This document shows positions 1-6,775 of a stretch of 23,198 nt of DNA, piece by piece. Below the pieces are notes generated by a model, which was given only the letters and a program-made list of their open reading frames with translations, was not told where the DNA came from and did no database searches. The DNA comes from an uncultured Actinomyces sp. (lineage in GTDB: Bacteria > Actinomycetota > Actinomycetes > Actinomycetales > Actinomycetaceae), in contig CALBAF010000439.1 in NCBI GenBank assembly GCA_937926415.1, positions 1-23,198 of the forward strand, read 5' to 3'. How positions within the stretch are numbered: the first letter of the stretch is position 1; each line of letters starts with the position of its first letter. Made by a program: the position numbers and the translations under genes.

Positions 1-374
1 GTCGGCGTGCTCTGGACGAGGTGGCGAGCCACGGCCTCGTTCCCGGCGGTGTCCTTCTGGACGGCTCGCACGATTGGCTCTCCGCTCCGGACGATCTCTT
101 TGGCGCGATCGACGGGCCCGAGGATCCTTTTGGCGTCGATCTGCCGGTGCAGATGCAGGTGAAGGCAGATGCTTCCTGCGCTGTCGTAGCTGCTGCGTCA
201 GTCCTCGCGAAGGTCGAGCGTGATCGCCTCATGCAGGACCTTGATGACCCGGGCTACGGCTGGGCGTCGAATAAGGGCTACGGGTCGGCCGCCCACACGC
301 GCGCCATCGTCGAGTTAGGCGTGTCGGAGCAGCATCGTCGCTCGTGGAAGATGCCGACGCATGCCACAAAGTAG
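1..374 (+). CDS. rnhB: Ribonuclease HII, 3' part (5' end outside window)
   Basis: This is the C-terminal part of RNase HII, which cuts the RNA strand of RNA-DNA hybrids and removes misincorporated ribonucleotides. The reading frame is open from the window edge (codons from position 3), so the start lies upstream. The visible part has the LLDGSHDWL segment, whose Asp fits one catalytic carboxylate. It also has a VKADASCAVVAAASVLAKV block, where the KAD Asp is a further metal ligand, then an ERDRLM stretch. The tail GYGWASNKGY...HRRSWKM is typical of bacterial RnhB. The first two catalytic acidic residues (the DE pair) must lie upstream and cannot be checked. The next gene starts 54 bases downstream. 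The rnhB-DUF2469-yraN order is common in Actinobacteria (family knowledge). Confidence 0.95.
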   Translation, partial: RRALDEVASHGLVPGGVLLDGSHDWLSAPDDLFGAIDGPEDPFGVDLPVQMQVKADASCAVVAAASVLAKVERDRLMQDLDDPGYGWASNKGYGSAAHTRAIVELGVSEQHRRSWKMPTHATK

Positions 375-428
375 GGCGCGCCGGGGTGGCGTGGCCGCGC
401 TCGGCACCTCGCCCGGCATGATGGTGGC

Positions 429-728
429 GTGAGCGAAGAAATCGAAGGTTACGAAAACAATCTGGAGCTGGAACTCTTCAAGGAGTACCGCGACGTCATC
501 GGGTTGTTTAAGTACGTCGTGGAAACCGAGAGGCGTTTCTACCTGTGCAATCACGTTGACGTGCAGGCACGCCCGGTCGGCGGCGACGTCTTTTTCGAGC
601 TGACGCTCAGTGACGCGTGGGTGTGGGACATCTACCGCTCGTCGCGATTCGTGCGCTCGGTGCGCGTGATTACCTACAAGGACGTGAACGTCGAGGAACT
701 GTCGAAGCCGGAGCTCGACATTCCCTAA
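429..728 (+). CDS. DUF2469 family protein
   Basis: This 99-residue protein belongs to DUF2469, a small acidic family largely confined to Actinobacteria and of unknown function. It is recognised by the N-terminal YENNLELELFKEYRDVIGLF stretch, the central VVETERRFYLCN motif and the segment ELTLSDAWVWDIYR, followed by VRVITYKDVNVEEL. Length and motif order match full-length relatives from memory. No signal peptide or membrane segment is seen. The start is a GTG without a good Shine-Dalgarno sequence. A CATGAT hexamer ends exactly six bases before it, so a leaderless mRNA is possible but weakly supported. It stands between rnhB and yraN and is followed by a hairpin at 771-801. Function is not assigned here. 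Confidence 0.93.
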   Translation: MSEEIEGYENNLELELFKEYRDVIGLFKYVVETERRFYLCNHVDVQARPVGGDVFFELTLSDAWVWDIYRSSRFVRSVRVITYKDVNVEELSKPELDIP

Positions 729-750
729 CCGCAGATGAGCCGCTCCGCGG

Positions 751-789
751 TTATCCACAGGCCTTTTCGTGAACCGCTCCCTATCCACA
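751..789 (+). promoter_or_regulatory. Pair of DnaA-box-like 9-mers, 30 bp apart
   Basis: TTATCCACA at 751-759 equals the classical DnaA box. CTATCCACA at 781-789 differs by one base. Their starts are exactly 30 bp apart in the same orientation, each is followed by G, and each has CCGCTCC upstream (740-746 and 774-780). The sites lie in the DUF2469-yraN gap. Binding by DnaA is inference from the motif only. A similar pair occurs on the other strand at 5562-5600. Confidence 0.5.
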
Positions 790-801
790 GGGGGCGGTTT
801 T
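771..801 (+). terminator. Hairpin, probable terminator after DUF2469
   Basis: Positions 772-781 (AACCGCTCCC) pair with 790-799 (GGGGGCGGTT) through ten positions with one G-U wobble. The loop is TATCCACA. A short T run (798-801) closes the right arm. The loop is part of the second DnaA-box-like site, so the element may have two roles. It sits 43 bases after the DUF2469 stop and 55 bases before yraN. Confidence 0.5.
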
Positions 802-855
802 CGCATTGTGTGACCGATGGATTCGGGCGCACTGTGGGGGCGGAGGTGATCCGTG

Positions 856-1296
856 ATGGGATGCTTAACACGGCCCGATCGTCGGGCCTTGGGCGCTGCG
901 GGCGAATATACCGCCCGACTGGCGCTCGAAGAGGGCGGCCTGCGCCTTCTCGACACCAACTGGCGTGATGGCCGCCGGGGCGAGCTCGATATTATCGCGC
1001 GCGACGAGACCGATCCGTCGCGTTCGTGGACCGTGATCGTCGAGGTGCGCACCAGGGTGGGGCGCCGAAAGGGGAGTGCGCTTGCGTCGGTCGACCATCG
1101 CAAGGTAGCGCGGCTTCGAGCACTGACGGGTGCGTGGTGCAGGGCCCACGGTCACCTTGCTTCGCGTGTGCGTATCGACGTCGTCGCCATCACGGTGGAC
1201 GCACGGATGCTGGGATCGTGGCCGGGGTCCATGGACGAGGTCGTGGATCTTCGCGCTCTGGGGGCACAGCTCGTGTGGTTGCGGGGTGTGCAATGA
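856..1296 (+). CDS. YraN-family (UPF0102) nuclease-fold protein
   Basis: A 146-residue protein of the YraN/UPF0102 family, small endonuclease-fold proteins usually encoded beside comM and dprA. The N-terminus has LGAAGEYTARLALEEGGLRLLDTNWR, followed by the fold core RRGELDIIARD with the acidic residues of a PD-(D/E)XK-type site, and then VIVEVRTR. In most relatives I recall, the last motif reads EVK, so the usual Lys appears as Arg here. ATG at 856 is chosen because GGAGG at 842-846 is 9 bases away. An in-frame GTG at 853 is one codon upstream. The stop overlaps the comM start as ATGA (1293-1296), which implies translational coupling. Its biological role is not established. Confidence 0.9.
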   Translation: MGCLTRPDRRALGAAGEYTARLALEEGGLRLLDTNWRDGRRGELDIIARDETDPSRSWTVIVEVRTRVGRRKGSALASVDHRKVARLRALTGAWCRAHGHLASRVRIDVVAITVDARMLGSWPGSMDEVVDLRALGAQLVWLRGVQ

Positions 1297-2840
1297 GAGG
1301 CCCGGGGCTTGCGCGCACGTATTCCATGAGTGTGGTGGGTATCGAGGGGCACCTTGTTGACGTGGAGACATACGCGGGGTCTGGCCTTGTAGCGTTCACA
1401 CTCGTCGGCCTGCTCGACACCTCCGTGCGCGAGGCCCGCGATCGCGTACGCGCTGCGTTCGAGTCGTGCGGCCTGGATGTGTTAGACCAGCGCATCACCG
1501 TGAATCTGTCCCCTGCTGGCATTCCGAAGTCGGGGTCGGCTTTTGATCTGTCGATCGCGGCTTCTATCGCTCTGGCCACGGGCCTTGTTTCGCCGGTGGC
1601 TTTTGAAGACGCGGTCCTCGTTGGTGAGCTTGCGTTGGATGGCAGTATTCAGCCGGTGCGCGGGGTGCTGCCGGCAGTGTTGGCCGCACGTTCGCGGGGT
1701 GTGCGCCGCGTGATCGTGCCGTCGGCGTGCGCACAGGAAGCACGTCTGGTGAGCGGCATCGAGGTCCTGGACTTCGCGCATTTAGCTGACCTGATCGCGT
1801 GGGCCGGGGGAGAGGCTGTGAAGGCTCCGTTCCACGGGCGGATGGGTATCCGCCGCGAGGGGGAACGCGACGGCGATACGCCCCTTGCAGACATGGCCGA
1901 CGTGCGCGGTCAGCCGGAGGCAATTGCCGCGATGGAGGTTGCAGCCGCCGGTGGGCATCACGTGTTTCTCCTGGGAGAGCCTGGATCCGGCAAGACGATG
2001 CTCGCGTCCCGACTCCCGACGATACTTCCAGATCTTGACGCGGACACCGCTCTTGTCACCACCTCGTTGCATTCGGTGGCGGGCCTGTTGCCCTCCTCAA
2101 TATCGCTGATGACGCGACCTCCATTCCAAGCTCCGCACCACTCGGTGACCATGCCGGCGCTGATCGGTGGCGGCACGCGCACGCTCGCCCCCGGGGCGGC
2201 GTCGCTGGCGCACGGAGGAATCCTCTTTCTTGACGAGGCCGCCGAGTTTGCTCCCTCCGTCCTTGACTCGCTGCGTGAACCCCTTGAATCAGGTGTCATC
2301 CATGTGCACCGCTCCGGCGTTCAGGCGCGTTATCCCGCCGCATTCCAACTGGTGATGGCGTCCAATCCCTGCCCGTGCGGAGGCGGATATGGAGGGCGGC
2401 GGTGCACCTGTTCGTCGGTGAATCGACGCAGGTATCTCGCGCGTTTGTCCGGGCCGTTGCTGGATCGAATGGACATCCGCATCGACGTGCATACCCCCAG
2501 TCGGGCGGACCTGGCGTCGACACAAACCCATGATTCCGCGTCGATACGCCAGCGCGTCATAGAGGCGCGCTCAAGGGCGCGCACGCGCCTCAAGGGCACG
2601 CCGTGGACTATGAACGCACAACTTCCGGGAGCGTGGTTGCGCCACCACTCAGGCATTGATGCCTCGCTCATTCATCAACTTGATCGGCTCGTCGATTCCG
2701 GTCACTCGTCCATGCGTGGGATCGACCGGATGCTACGCCTGGCATGGACGCTTGCCGATCTCGAGGCTGCGCCTCGGCCGACCTTTGACCACATTGTTGC
2801 AGCGCAGCAGCTGCGGAACGGAGCGGATCACTATGAATGA
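1293..2840 (+). CDS. comM: ComM-like Mg-chelatase-related AAA+ ATPase
   Basis: A 515-residue YifB/ComM family protein. In transformable bacteria ComM is a hexameric helicase that drives branch migration of integrating DNA; applying that here is inference. The N-terminal ChlI-type domain covers roughly residues 10-170 (LARTYSMSVVGIEGHLVDVE, VNLSPAGIPKSGSAFDLSIA). The AAA+ core follows, with Walker A GEPGSGKT at 228-235 and Walker B LFLDEA with D314/E315. A four-Cys motif (C360, C362, C371, C373; CPC...CTC) could bind metal, and SGPLLDRMDIRIDV follows it. The C-terminal Mg-chelatase-like domain has SMRGIDRMLRLAWTLADLE. The ATG at 1293 overlaps the yraN stop and matches the start of relatives, so the longer upstream frame is rejected. 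The end overlaps dprA by 8 bases. Confidence 0.95.
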   Translation: MRGPGLARTYSMSVVGIEGHLVDVETYAGSGLVAFTLVGLLDTSVREARDRVRAAFESCGLDVLDQRITVNLSPAGIPKSGSAFDLSIAASIALATGLVSPVAFEDAVLVGELALDGSIQPVRGVLPAVLAARSRGVRRVIVPSACAQEARLVSGIEVLDFAHLADLIAWAGGEAVKAPFHGRMGIRREGERDGDTPLADMADVRGQPEAIAAMEVAAAGGHHVFLLGEPGSGKTMLASRLPTILPDLDADTALVTTSLHSVAGLLPSSISLMTRPPFQAPHHSVTMPALIGGGTRTLAPGAASLAHGGILFLDEAAEFAPSVLDSLREPLESGVIHVHRSGVQARYPAAFQLVMASNPCPCGGGYGGRRCTCSSVNRRRYLARLSGPLLDRMDIRIDVHTPSRADLASTQTHDSASIRQRVIEARSRARTRLKGTPWTMNAQLPGAWLRHHSGIDASLIHQLDRLVDSGHSSMRGIDRMLRLAWTLADLEAAPRPTFDHIVAAQQLRNGADHYE

Positions 2841-3993
2841 CACAGCACTATGGGAGGCTGCCTGGTGGTCTGCCGTAGCGGAGCCGGCTGATCCGTGCGC
2901 ACGCGTCCTGCGTCAGGCTTTAGGGGATCGAGATGCGCGCGCATGGCTGATCGGAAGCTGGTCGGCACCTCCGTTGTCAGTTGCCCGTCATTCGAGGATT
3001 GACTGGCACACGCAGTGGAATCGGTGGAGGCAGCGCGCTCTCTCGGTCGATATTGACAGTGAACTTAAGCGCGTCGCTCATGCGGGTGGCGGATTCATGA
3101 CACCTGGCGATCCACGCTGGCCAGACCACCTTGCATGCCTGGGGGAGGATGAGCCGATGGGGCTGTGGTTCCTTGGCGACCTGCCCGAGGCTCCGCGTGC
3201 GGATCGTCATCTGTCGATCGTGGGTGCTCGGGCCTCCACCGGGGCGGGAAACAGGTGTGCACGCAACATGGCGGCATTCGTTGCCACGGCAGGGGTGACG
3301 GTCGTGTCAGGAGGAGCGATTGGCATCGACATTGAGGCTCACCGCGGCGCCCTGTCTGCGCGTGGGCGCACGATCTGCATCCTCGCTGGTGGCGTGTGCA
3401 ATCCCTACCCCGCTTGCCACGGTAGCGACTTTCGCGCGGTCATCGATGGCGGAGGTGCCCTCATCTCCGAAGTTGCACCGACCGCCAGGCCCGCGAAGTG
3501 GCGTTTTCTCACGCGCAACCGTCTGATAGCGGCGTGGAGCGGGGCAACCGTGGTTGTCGAGGCGGGAGCGCGCTCAGGCGCCCTCGCGACGGCGCGCCGT
3601 GCCATGGAATACGGACGTGAGTTGGGTGCTGTTCCCGGGGCTGTCGATGCTCCGATGTCGGTTGGGTGCCTCGAGCTTGCGCGCAACGGAGCGACGATCA
3701 TCCGTGACGGGCGTGACGCCCTCGAACTTGTGCGCCCGGTGAGCGTTGACGCCGCCCAGCCTCTGTTCGGTATGCCAGTCGACGACGATCATGGGGTTGA
3801 TGCACTGGAGCCGACTCAGCGTCGGGTGTGGGAGGCGCTTCCCAGGAGTGCTCCCGCGTCGGTCGAAGCAATCTGCGTCGCTGCGGCGCTGTCACGCGAA
3901 GAAGTGAACTATGCGCTCATGGAACTCTCGGTTGCGGGCCTAGTGGCTGGATCGACGCGTGGCTGGACGCGGACAGGGGGAGGCAGACCGTAG
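2833..3993 (+). CDS. dprA: DNA-processing protein DprA
   Basis: A 386-residue DprA/Smf protein, which binds incoming single-stranded DNA and loads RecA during transformation. The Rossmann-like core begins at IVGARAST (G131). It contains VSGGAIGID (160-166), a LAGGVCNPYPACHG segment, SEVAPTARPAKWRFLTRNRLI (RNR 228-230) and VVVEAGARSGAL. The poorly conserved N-terminal about 110 residues resemble the helical region of relatives. The last about 70 residues, from QRRVWEALP through AALSREEVNYALMELSVAGLV, fit the winged-helix DprA C-terminal domain. The ATG at 2833 is preceded by GGAG (2820-2823), 9 bases away, and overlaps the comM end, so a longer frame starting inside comM is not used. The YraN-ComM-DprA cluster suggests a conserved DNA uptake or recombination module. 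Confidence 0.95.
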   Translation: MNDTALWEAAWWSAVAEPADPCARVLRQALGDRDARAWLIGSWSAPPLSVARHSRIDWHTQWNRWRQRALSVDIDSELKRVAHAGGGFMTPGDPRWPDHLACLGEDEPMGLWFLGDLPEAPRADRHLSIVGARASTGAGNRCARNMAAFVATAGVTVVSGGAIGIDIEAHRGALSARGRTICILAGGVCNPYPACHGSDFRAVIDGGGALISEVAPTARPAKWRFLTRNRLIAAWSGATVVVEAGARSGALATARRAMEYGRELGAVPGAVDAPMSVGCLELARNGATIIRDGRDALELVRPVSVDAAQPLFGMPVDDDHGVDALEPTQRRVWEALPRSAPASVEAICVAAALSREEVNYALMELSVAGLVAGSTRGWTRTGGGRP

Positions 3994-4002
3994 GATATCG
4001 AT
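3991..4002 (+). promoter_or_regulatory. Possible leaderless promoter for xerC
   Basis: TAGGAT at 3991-3996 overlaps the dprA stop codon and ends six bases before the xerC ATG. That is the spacing at which transcription would start on the A of the ATG. CGGACA at 3970-3975 is a possible -35 but only 15 bp away. The same bases (AGGA, 7-base spacing) could act as a Shine-Dalgarno, so the two readings compete. Confidence 0.35.
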
Positions 4003-4914
4003 ATGACACGCAATGTGGGGGAGCGCTGGGAAGAGTACCTGCGCCTTGGGCGACGGATGAGCCCCCACACCGTTGCCGCCTACCTTGGGGACTTGCACTC
4101 GCTCCTGGAGTTTCTCTCGCTCGACGCTGATGCGACCCCTGAGCAGCTCCGAGAGGCGCTGACGCAACGCGCTGTGCGTTCCTGGCTTGCTCGCACCCTC
4201 GCGGACGGGGGAGCGCGCTCGACAATCGCGCGCCACACCGCCGCGATTCGCAACTTCACCTCCTGGGCAATGCGTGAAGGAATCCTGGCGAGGGACCCCG
4301 CGGCGCTCCTGTCGTCCCCGCGTGCCGACCAGCGTCTACCTTCTCCGCTCGACGAATCCGATGCGAGGGTGCTCCTCAATGCTGCGCGGGATGAGGCCGC
4401 GGCGGGAGGGGCCTCCCAGATTCGAAATTGGGCGATCCTCGAGCTCACGTACGCGTGTGGCCTTCGTGTCTCCGAAGTCTGTGCCCTCGACATCTCATCG
4501 CTGAACCGTGAAGCCCTCACCGTGCGGGTCGTCGGCAAAGGAAACAAAGAGCGTGTGGTTCCCTACGGGCCTCCCGCTGCCGACGCCCTCGACCATTGGC
4601 TGGTTCGAGGCCGTCCCCAGTTGGCCGGGGAGCGCAGCGGGCACGCTCTCTTCCTCGGCGATAAGGGTGGTCGCATCGATCCGCGGGTTGTGCGTTCGAT
4701 GGTGCATAAGATGGCGGCGCGCGCTGGCGTTCATGACATTGCGCCACACGGGCTGCGGCACTCGACGGCGACGCACCTCCTACAGGGCGGAGCCGACCTG
4801 CGGGCGGTCCAGGAGATGCTCGGGCACTCGTCGCTGTCGACCACCCAGCGCTACACCCACGTCGATACCGCTCGCCTGAGCGCAATCTACCAGCGGGCAC
4901 ACCCCCGAGCGTAG
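4003..4914 (+). CDS. xerC: Tyrosine recombinase XerC
   Basis: A 303-residue tyrosine recombinase that with XerD would resolve chromosome dimers at dif. The N-terminal SAM-like core-binding domain spans about residues 1-95 (RWEEYLRLGRRMSPHTVAAY). The catalytic domain has the full active-site set: R155 in ACGLRVSE, K179 in VVGKGN, H249 and R252 in HGLRH, H275 in LGHSS, and nucleophile Y284 in QRYTHV. Length matches XerC/XerD. It starts 9 bases after dprA and ends in a convergent junction with the M23-like gene. The location in a conserved housekeeping cluster, and the lack of att repeats or cargo genes, argue against a phage or integrative-element integrase. XerC rather than XerD is assigned mainly from this position. 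Confidence 0.92.
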   Translation: MTRNVGERWEEYLRLGRRMSPHTVAAYLGDLHSLLEFLSLDADATPEQLREALTQRAVRSWLARTLADGGARSTIARHTAAIRNFTSWAMREGILARDPAALLSSPRADQRLPSPLDESDARVLLNAARDEAAAGGASQIRNWAILELTYACGLRVSEVCALDISSLNREALTVRVVGKGNKERVVPYGPPAADALDHWLVRGRPQLAGERSGHALFLGDKGGRIDPRVVRSMVHKMAARAGVHDIAPHGLRHSTATHLLQGGADLRAVQEMLGHSSLSTTQRYTHVDTARLSAIYQRAHPRA

Positions 4915-4918
4915 GGGC

Positions 4919-4976
4919 CGCGGGCCCGGTGCCCGCGCCTCGTCACCCAGAATGTCCACGCGCGGCATTGCGCGCG
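4919..4976. terminator. Two GC-rich hairpins between convergent genes
   Basis: CGCGGGC (4919-4925) pairs perfectly with GCCCGCG (4931-4937) across a 5-base loop. CGCGCG (4959-4964) pairs with CGCGCG (4971-4976) across the loop GCATTG. Both lie in the 65-base gap between the stops of xerC (+) and the M23-like gene (-). Neither has a T run, so a terminator role rests on position and symmetry. Confidence 0.4.
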
Positions 4977-4979
4977 ACG

Positions 4980-5510
4980 TTAAGGGGCCGATGCCTCGTC
5001 CCACGGCAGGAGTCGCGGACGCCCCATCGTCATGCGTATCGGATCGATGTATGTGCGTCTGCCGGTCTTTGCGCCCCAGTGCAGTGTGGGTGAATCTCCT
5101 TCGACAACGCCGATGACGTCCCCTTTCTCGACGCGATCGCCAACAGCGACAGATGGCGTCACCGGCAGATACGTCGACCAGATGACGCGGCCACCGACGT
5201 CGTGACGAATCGAAATCACTCCCCGCCCGGCAACGGGCCCCGCAACGGTCACGGTCCCCGATGCGCATGCGTACACCGGGGAGGGAGCCGGATACTGTAA
5301 CGTCACCCCGCGACGTCCAGGCAGCCAGTCGTGGGCAGGTGGGGAGAATCCTTCGACGACGGTTACGGGCCCACCCGTTGGCCACTGCCACCGCTCACGG
5401 TGTGGGGCTGCCACGCCTGGCGGTGTCGCGATGATGAGCAGCGTCCCGACGAAGGTAACGATCAGTGAAAGCACGCAAAAGTGGCTGCGGTGCGCGATTG
5501 TAGAGGTCAT
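4980..5510 (-). CDS. Secreted LytM/M23-like protein, probably inactive
   Basis: A 176-residue exported protein with an M23 (LytM) fold, found between dprA/xerC and rpsB in many Actinobacteria. Residues 1-35 form a signal peptide or anchor: basic HRSH, then hydrophobic CVLSLIVTFVGTLLIIA, with VAA before P36. The M23 core includes VYACASGTVTVAGPVAGRGV, VAVGDRVEKGDVIGVV and LHWGAKTGRRTYIDP. Active M23 enzymes have HxxxD and HxH. Here the first pair reads R66 and T70 (GRRGVTL), and HxH reads T142-L-H144. Only one metal ligand remains, so hydrolysis is unlikely; a binding or activator role like other degenerate LytM factors is inference. ATG at 5510 fits the signal peptide. An in-frame GTG at 5576 would add 22 residues without a good ribosome site. 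Confidence 0.85.
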   Translation of the reverse strand: MTSTIAHRSHFCVLSLIVTFVGTLLIIATPPGVAAPHRERWQWPTGGPVTVVEGFSPPAHDWLPGRRGVTLQYPAPSPVYACASGTVTVAGPVAGRGVISIRHDVGGRVIWSTYLPVTPSVAVGDRVEKGDVIGVVEGDSPTLHWGAKTGRRTYIDPIRMTMGRPRLLPWDEASAP

Positions 5511-5561
5511 AACATCAGCGTGAGTGGAGAAGCCGCACAGGTCTAGTCGCCCGGCGTTGGT

Positions 5562-5600
5562 TGTGGATACTGCCACGACGCGACATGGTCCTGTGGATAA
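5562..5600 (-). promoter_or_regulatory. Second DnaA-box-like pair, 30 bp apart
   Basis: On the minus strand TTATCCACA (5600-5592) is followed 30 bp later by GTATCCACA (5570-5562). This is the same order and spacing as the pair at 751-789. It lies upstream of the M23-like gene and of rpsB, which diverge here. CGCCCG (5548-5553) and CGGGCG (5601-5606) flank the pair as a distant inverted repeat. DnaA binding is inferred from sequence only. Confidence 0.5.
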
Positions 5601-5684
5601 CGGGCGAAGGTGGCGTGTTTGCGCCGAGCTGTCACGGCCTCGTCCATGGCGTATCCAGTAGGCAACGTCTCATCTCTCTGGCTT

Positions 5685-5713
5685 CGGACATTTGTGCACT
5701 TGTGAGGTAAGAT
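5685..5713 (+). promoter_or_regulatory. Probable rpsB-tsf promoter
   Basis: CGGACA (5685-5690) matches four of six -35 bases, and TAAGAT (5708-5713) has the TANNNT -10 pattern. They are separated by 17 bp. Transcription would begin near 5720, about 200 bases before rpsB. It is the best complete promoter in the 408-base gap 5511-5918. Confidence 0.5.
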
Positions 5714-5719
5714 AGCCGG

Positions 5720-5918
5720 GCACTTGCCCTGTGCAGGTGACTTCGCGTGCCATTATCGCGACCCACGGGAAACCGCCAGGGAAGCGAGGCGCGGCGGCTT
5801 CGGTCCCTTCGGGGATGGTCGCCGGTCATGGCACCAGGGTGCGCAACGCGCACAGCAAACCGATAACCCCGGGGGAAACCCCACTGATCACTCGCGACTT
5901 GCGGGGAAAGGACGAACC
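5720..5918 (+). promoter_or_regulatory. Structured rpsB 5' leader
   Basis: About 200 untranslated bases separate the predicted start of transcription from rpsB. Clear hairpins are GTGCGC (5839-5844) with GCGCAC (5848-5853) over a 3-base loop, and GGGG AAA CCCC within 5871-5882. A GC-rich stretch with local pairing lies at 5785-5825. The Shine-Dalgarno AAAGGA (5907-5912) is 6 bases from the ATG. Ribosomal protein leaders often bind their own product. Feedback by S2 is an inference here, and I do not recognise a known leader family. Confidence 0.4.
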
Positions 5919-6749
5919 ATGGCAGTCGTTACCATGCGTCAGCTCCTCGAGTCCGGTGTCCACTTCGGCCACCAGACTCGCCGTTGGAACCCGAAGATGA
6001 AGCGCTTCATCCTCACCGAGCGCAACGGCATCTACATCATCGACCTGCAGCAGACCATTGCTGACATCGACATCGCCTTCGACTTCGTGAAGCAGACCGT
6101 CGCCCACGGCGGCACCCTGCTCTTCGTCGGCACCAAGAAGCAGGCCCAGGAAGCCGTGGCCGAGCAGGCCCAGCGCGTCGGCATGCCCTACGTGAACCAC
6201 CGTTGGCTCGGCGGCATGCTCACCAACTTCTCGACCGTTGCCACCCGTCTGCAGCGCCTGAAGGAACTCGAGCAGATCGACTTCGACGACGTGGCCTCCT
6301 CCGGTCACACCAAGAAGGAACTGCTCATGATGCGCCGCGAGAAGGACAAGCTCTCGCGCACCCTGGGCGGCATTCGCGACATGACCAAGGTTCCCTCGGC
6401 CGTGTGGATCGTCGACCCCAAGAAGGAGCACCTCGCGGTCTCCGAGGCTCGCAAGCTGCGCATCCCGATCGTCGCCATCCTCGACACCAACGCCGATCCG
6501 GACGAGGTCGACTACCGCATCCCCGGCAACGATGACGCCATCCGCGCCGTCGCGCTGCTGACCCGCGTGATCGCCGACGCCGTCGCCGAGGGCCTGATCG
6601 CTCGCTCCGACGTCCGCAAGGGCAAGGGCGAAGAGGCCGCCGCTGAGCCGCTGGCTGAGTGGGAGCGCGAGCTCCTCGAGGGCGAGATCAAGGCTGACGA
6701 AGAAGCTGCCGCCGAGGTCGCCGAAGAGTCGGCTGCTAAGCAGGACTGA
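5919..6749 (+). CDS. rpsB: 30S ribosomal protein S2
   Basis: A 276-residue ribosomal protein S2 of the small subunit. It begins [20 protein letters not shown], followed by [11 protein letters not shown], the typical S2 signature. It continues with [27 protein letters not shown] and [10 protein letters not shown], and later [16 protein letters not shown] and [13 protein letters not shown]. The C-terminus is an acidic Ala/Glu-rich tail of about 40 residues, usual for actinobacterial S2. The start is set by homology and by AAAGGA 6 bases upstream; a longer frame beginning at 5724 lies in the leader and is rejected. Codon use is strongly biased to C-ending codons, as in highly expressed genes. 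tsf follows after 26 bases, the near-universal partner. Confidence 0.98.
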   Translation: MAVVTMRQLLESGVHFGHQTRRWNPKMKRFILTERNGIYIIDLQQTIADIDIAFDFVKQTVAHGGTLLFVGTKKQAQEAVAEQAQRVGMPYVNHRWLGGMLTNFSTVATRLQRLKELEQIDFDDVASSGHTKKELLMMRREKDKLSRTLGGIRDMTKVPSAVWIVDPKKEHLAVSEARKLRIPIVAILDTNADPDEVDYRIPGNDDAIRAVALLTRVIADAVAEGLIARSDVRKGKGEEAAAEPLAEWERELLEGEIKADEEAAAEVAEESAAKQD

Positions 6750-6775
6750 ACGTTTTAACTGAGAGGAATCATCCG

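Noticed and set aside
751..789. A replication origin at the DnaA-box-like pair
   Set aside because: Only two boxes, no AT-rich unwinding region and no dnaA, dnaN or parAB genes nearby.
735..968. Small forward frame over the DUF2469-yraN gap
   Set aside because: Overlaps the hairpin, the DnaA-box-like sites and the start of yraN in another frame; no ribosome site or family resemblance.
4003..4914. The tyrosine recombinase as sign of a mobile element
   Set aside because: Its size, full RKHRHY set and place between dprA and rpsB fit chromosomal XerC; no att repeats, tRNA or cargo genes nearby.
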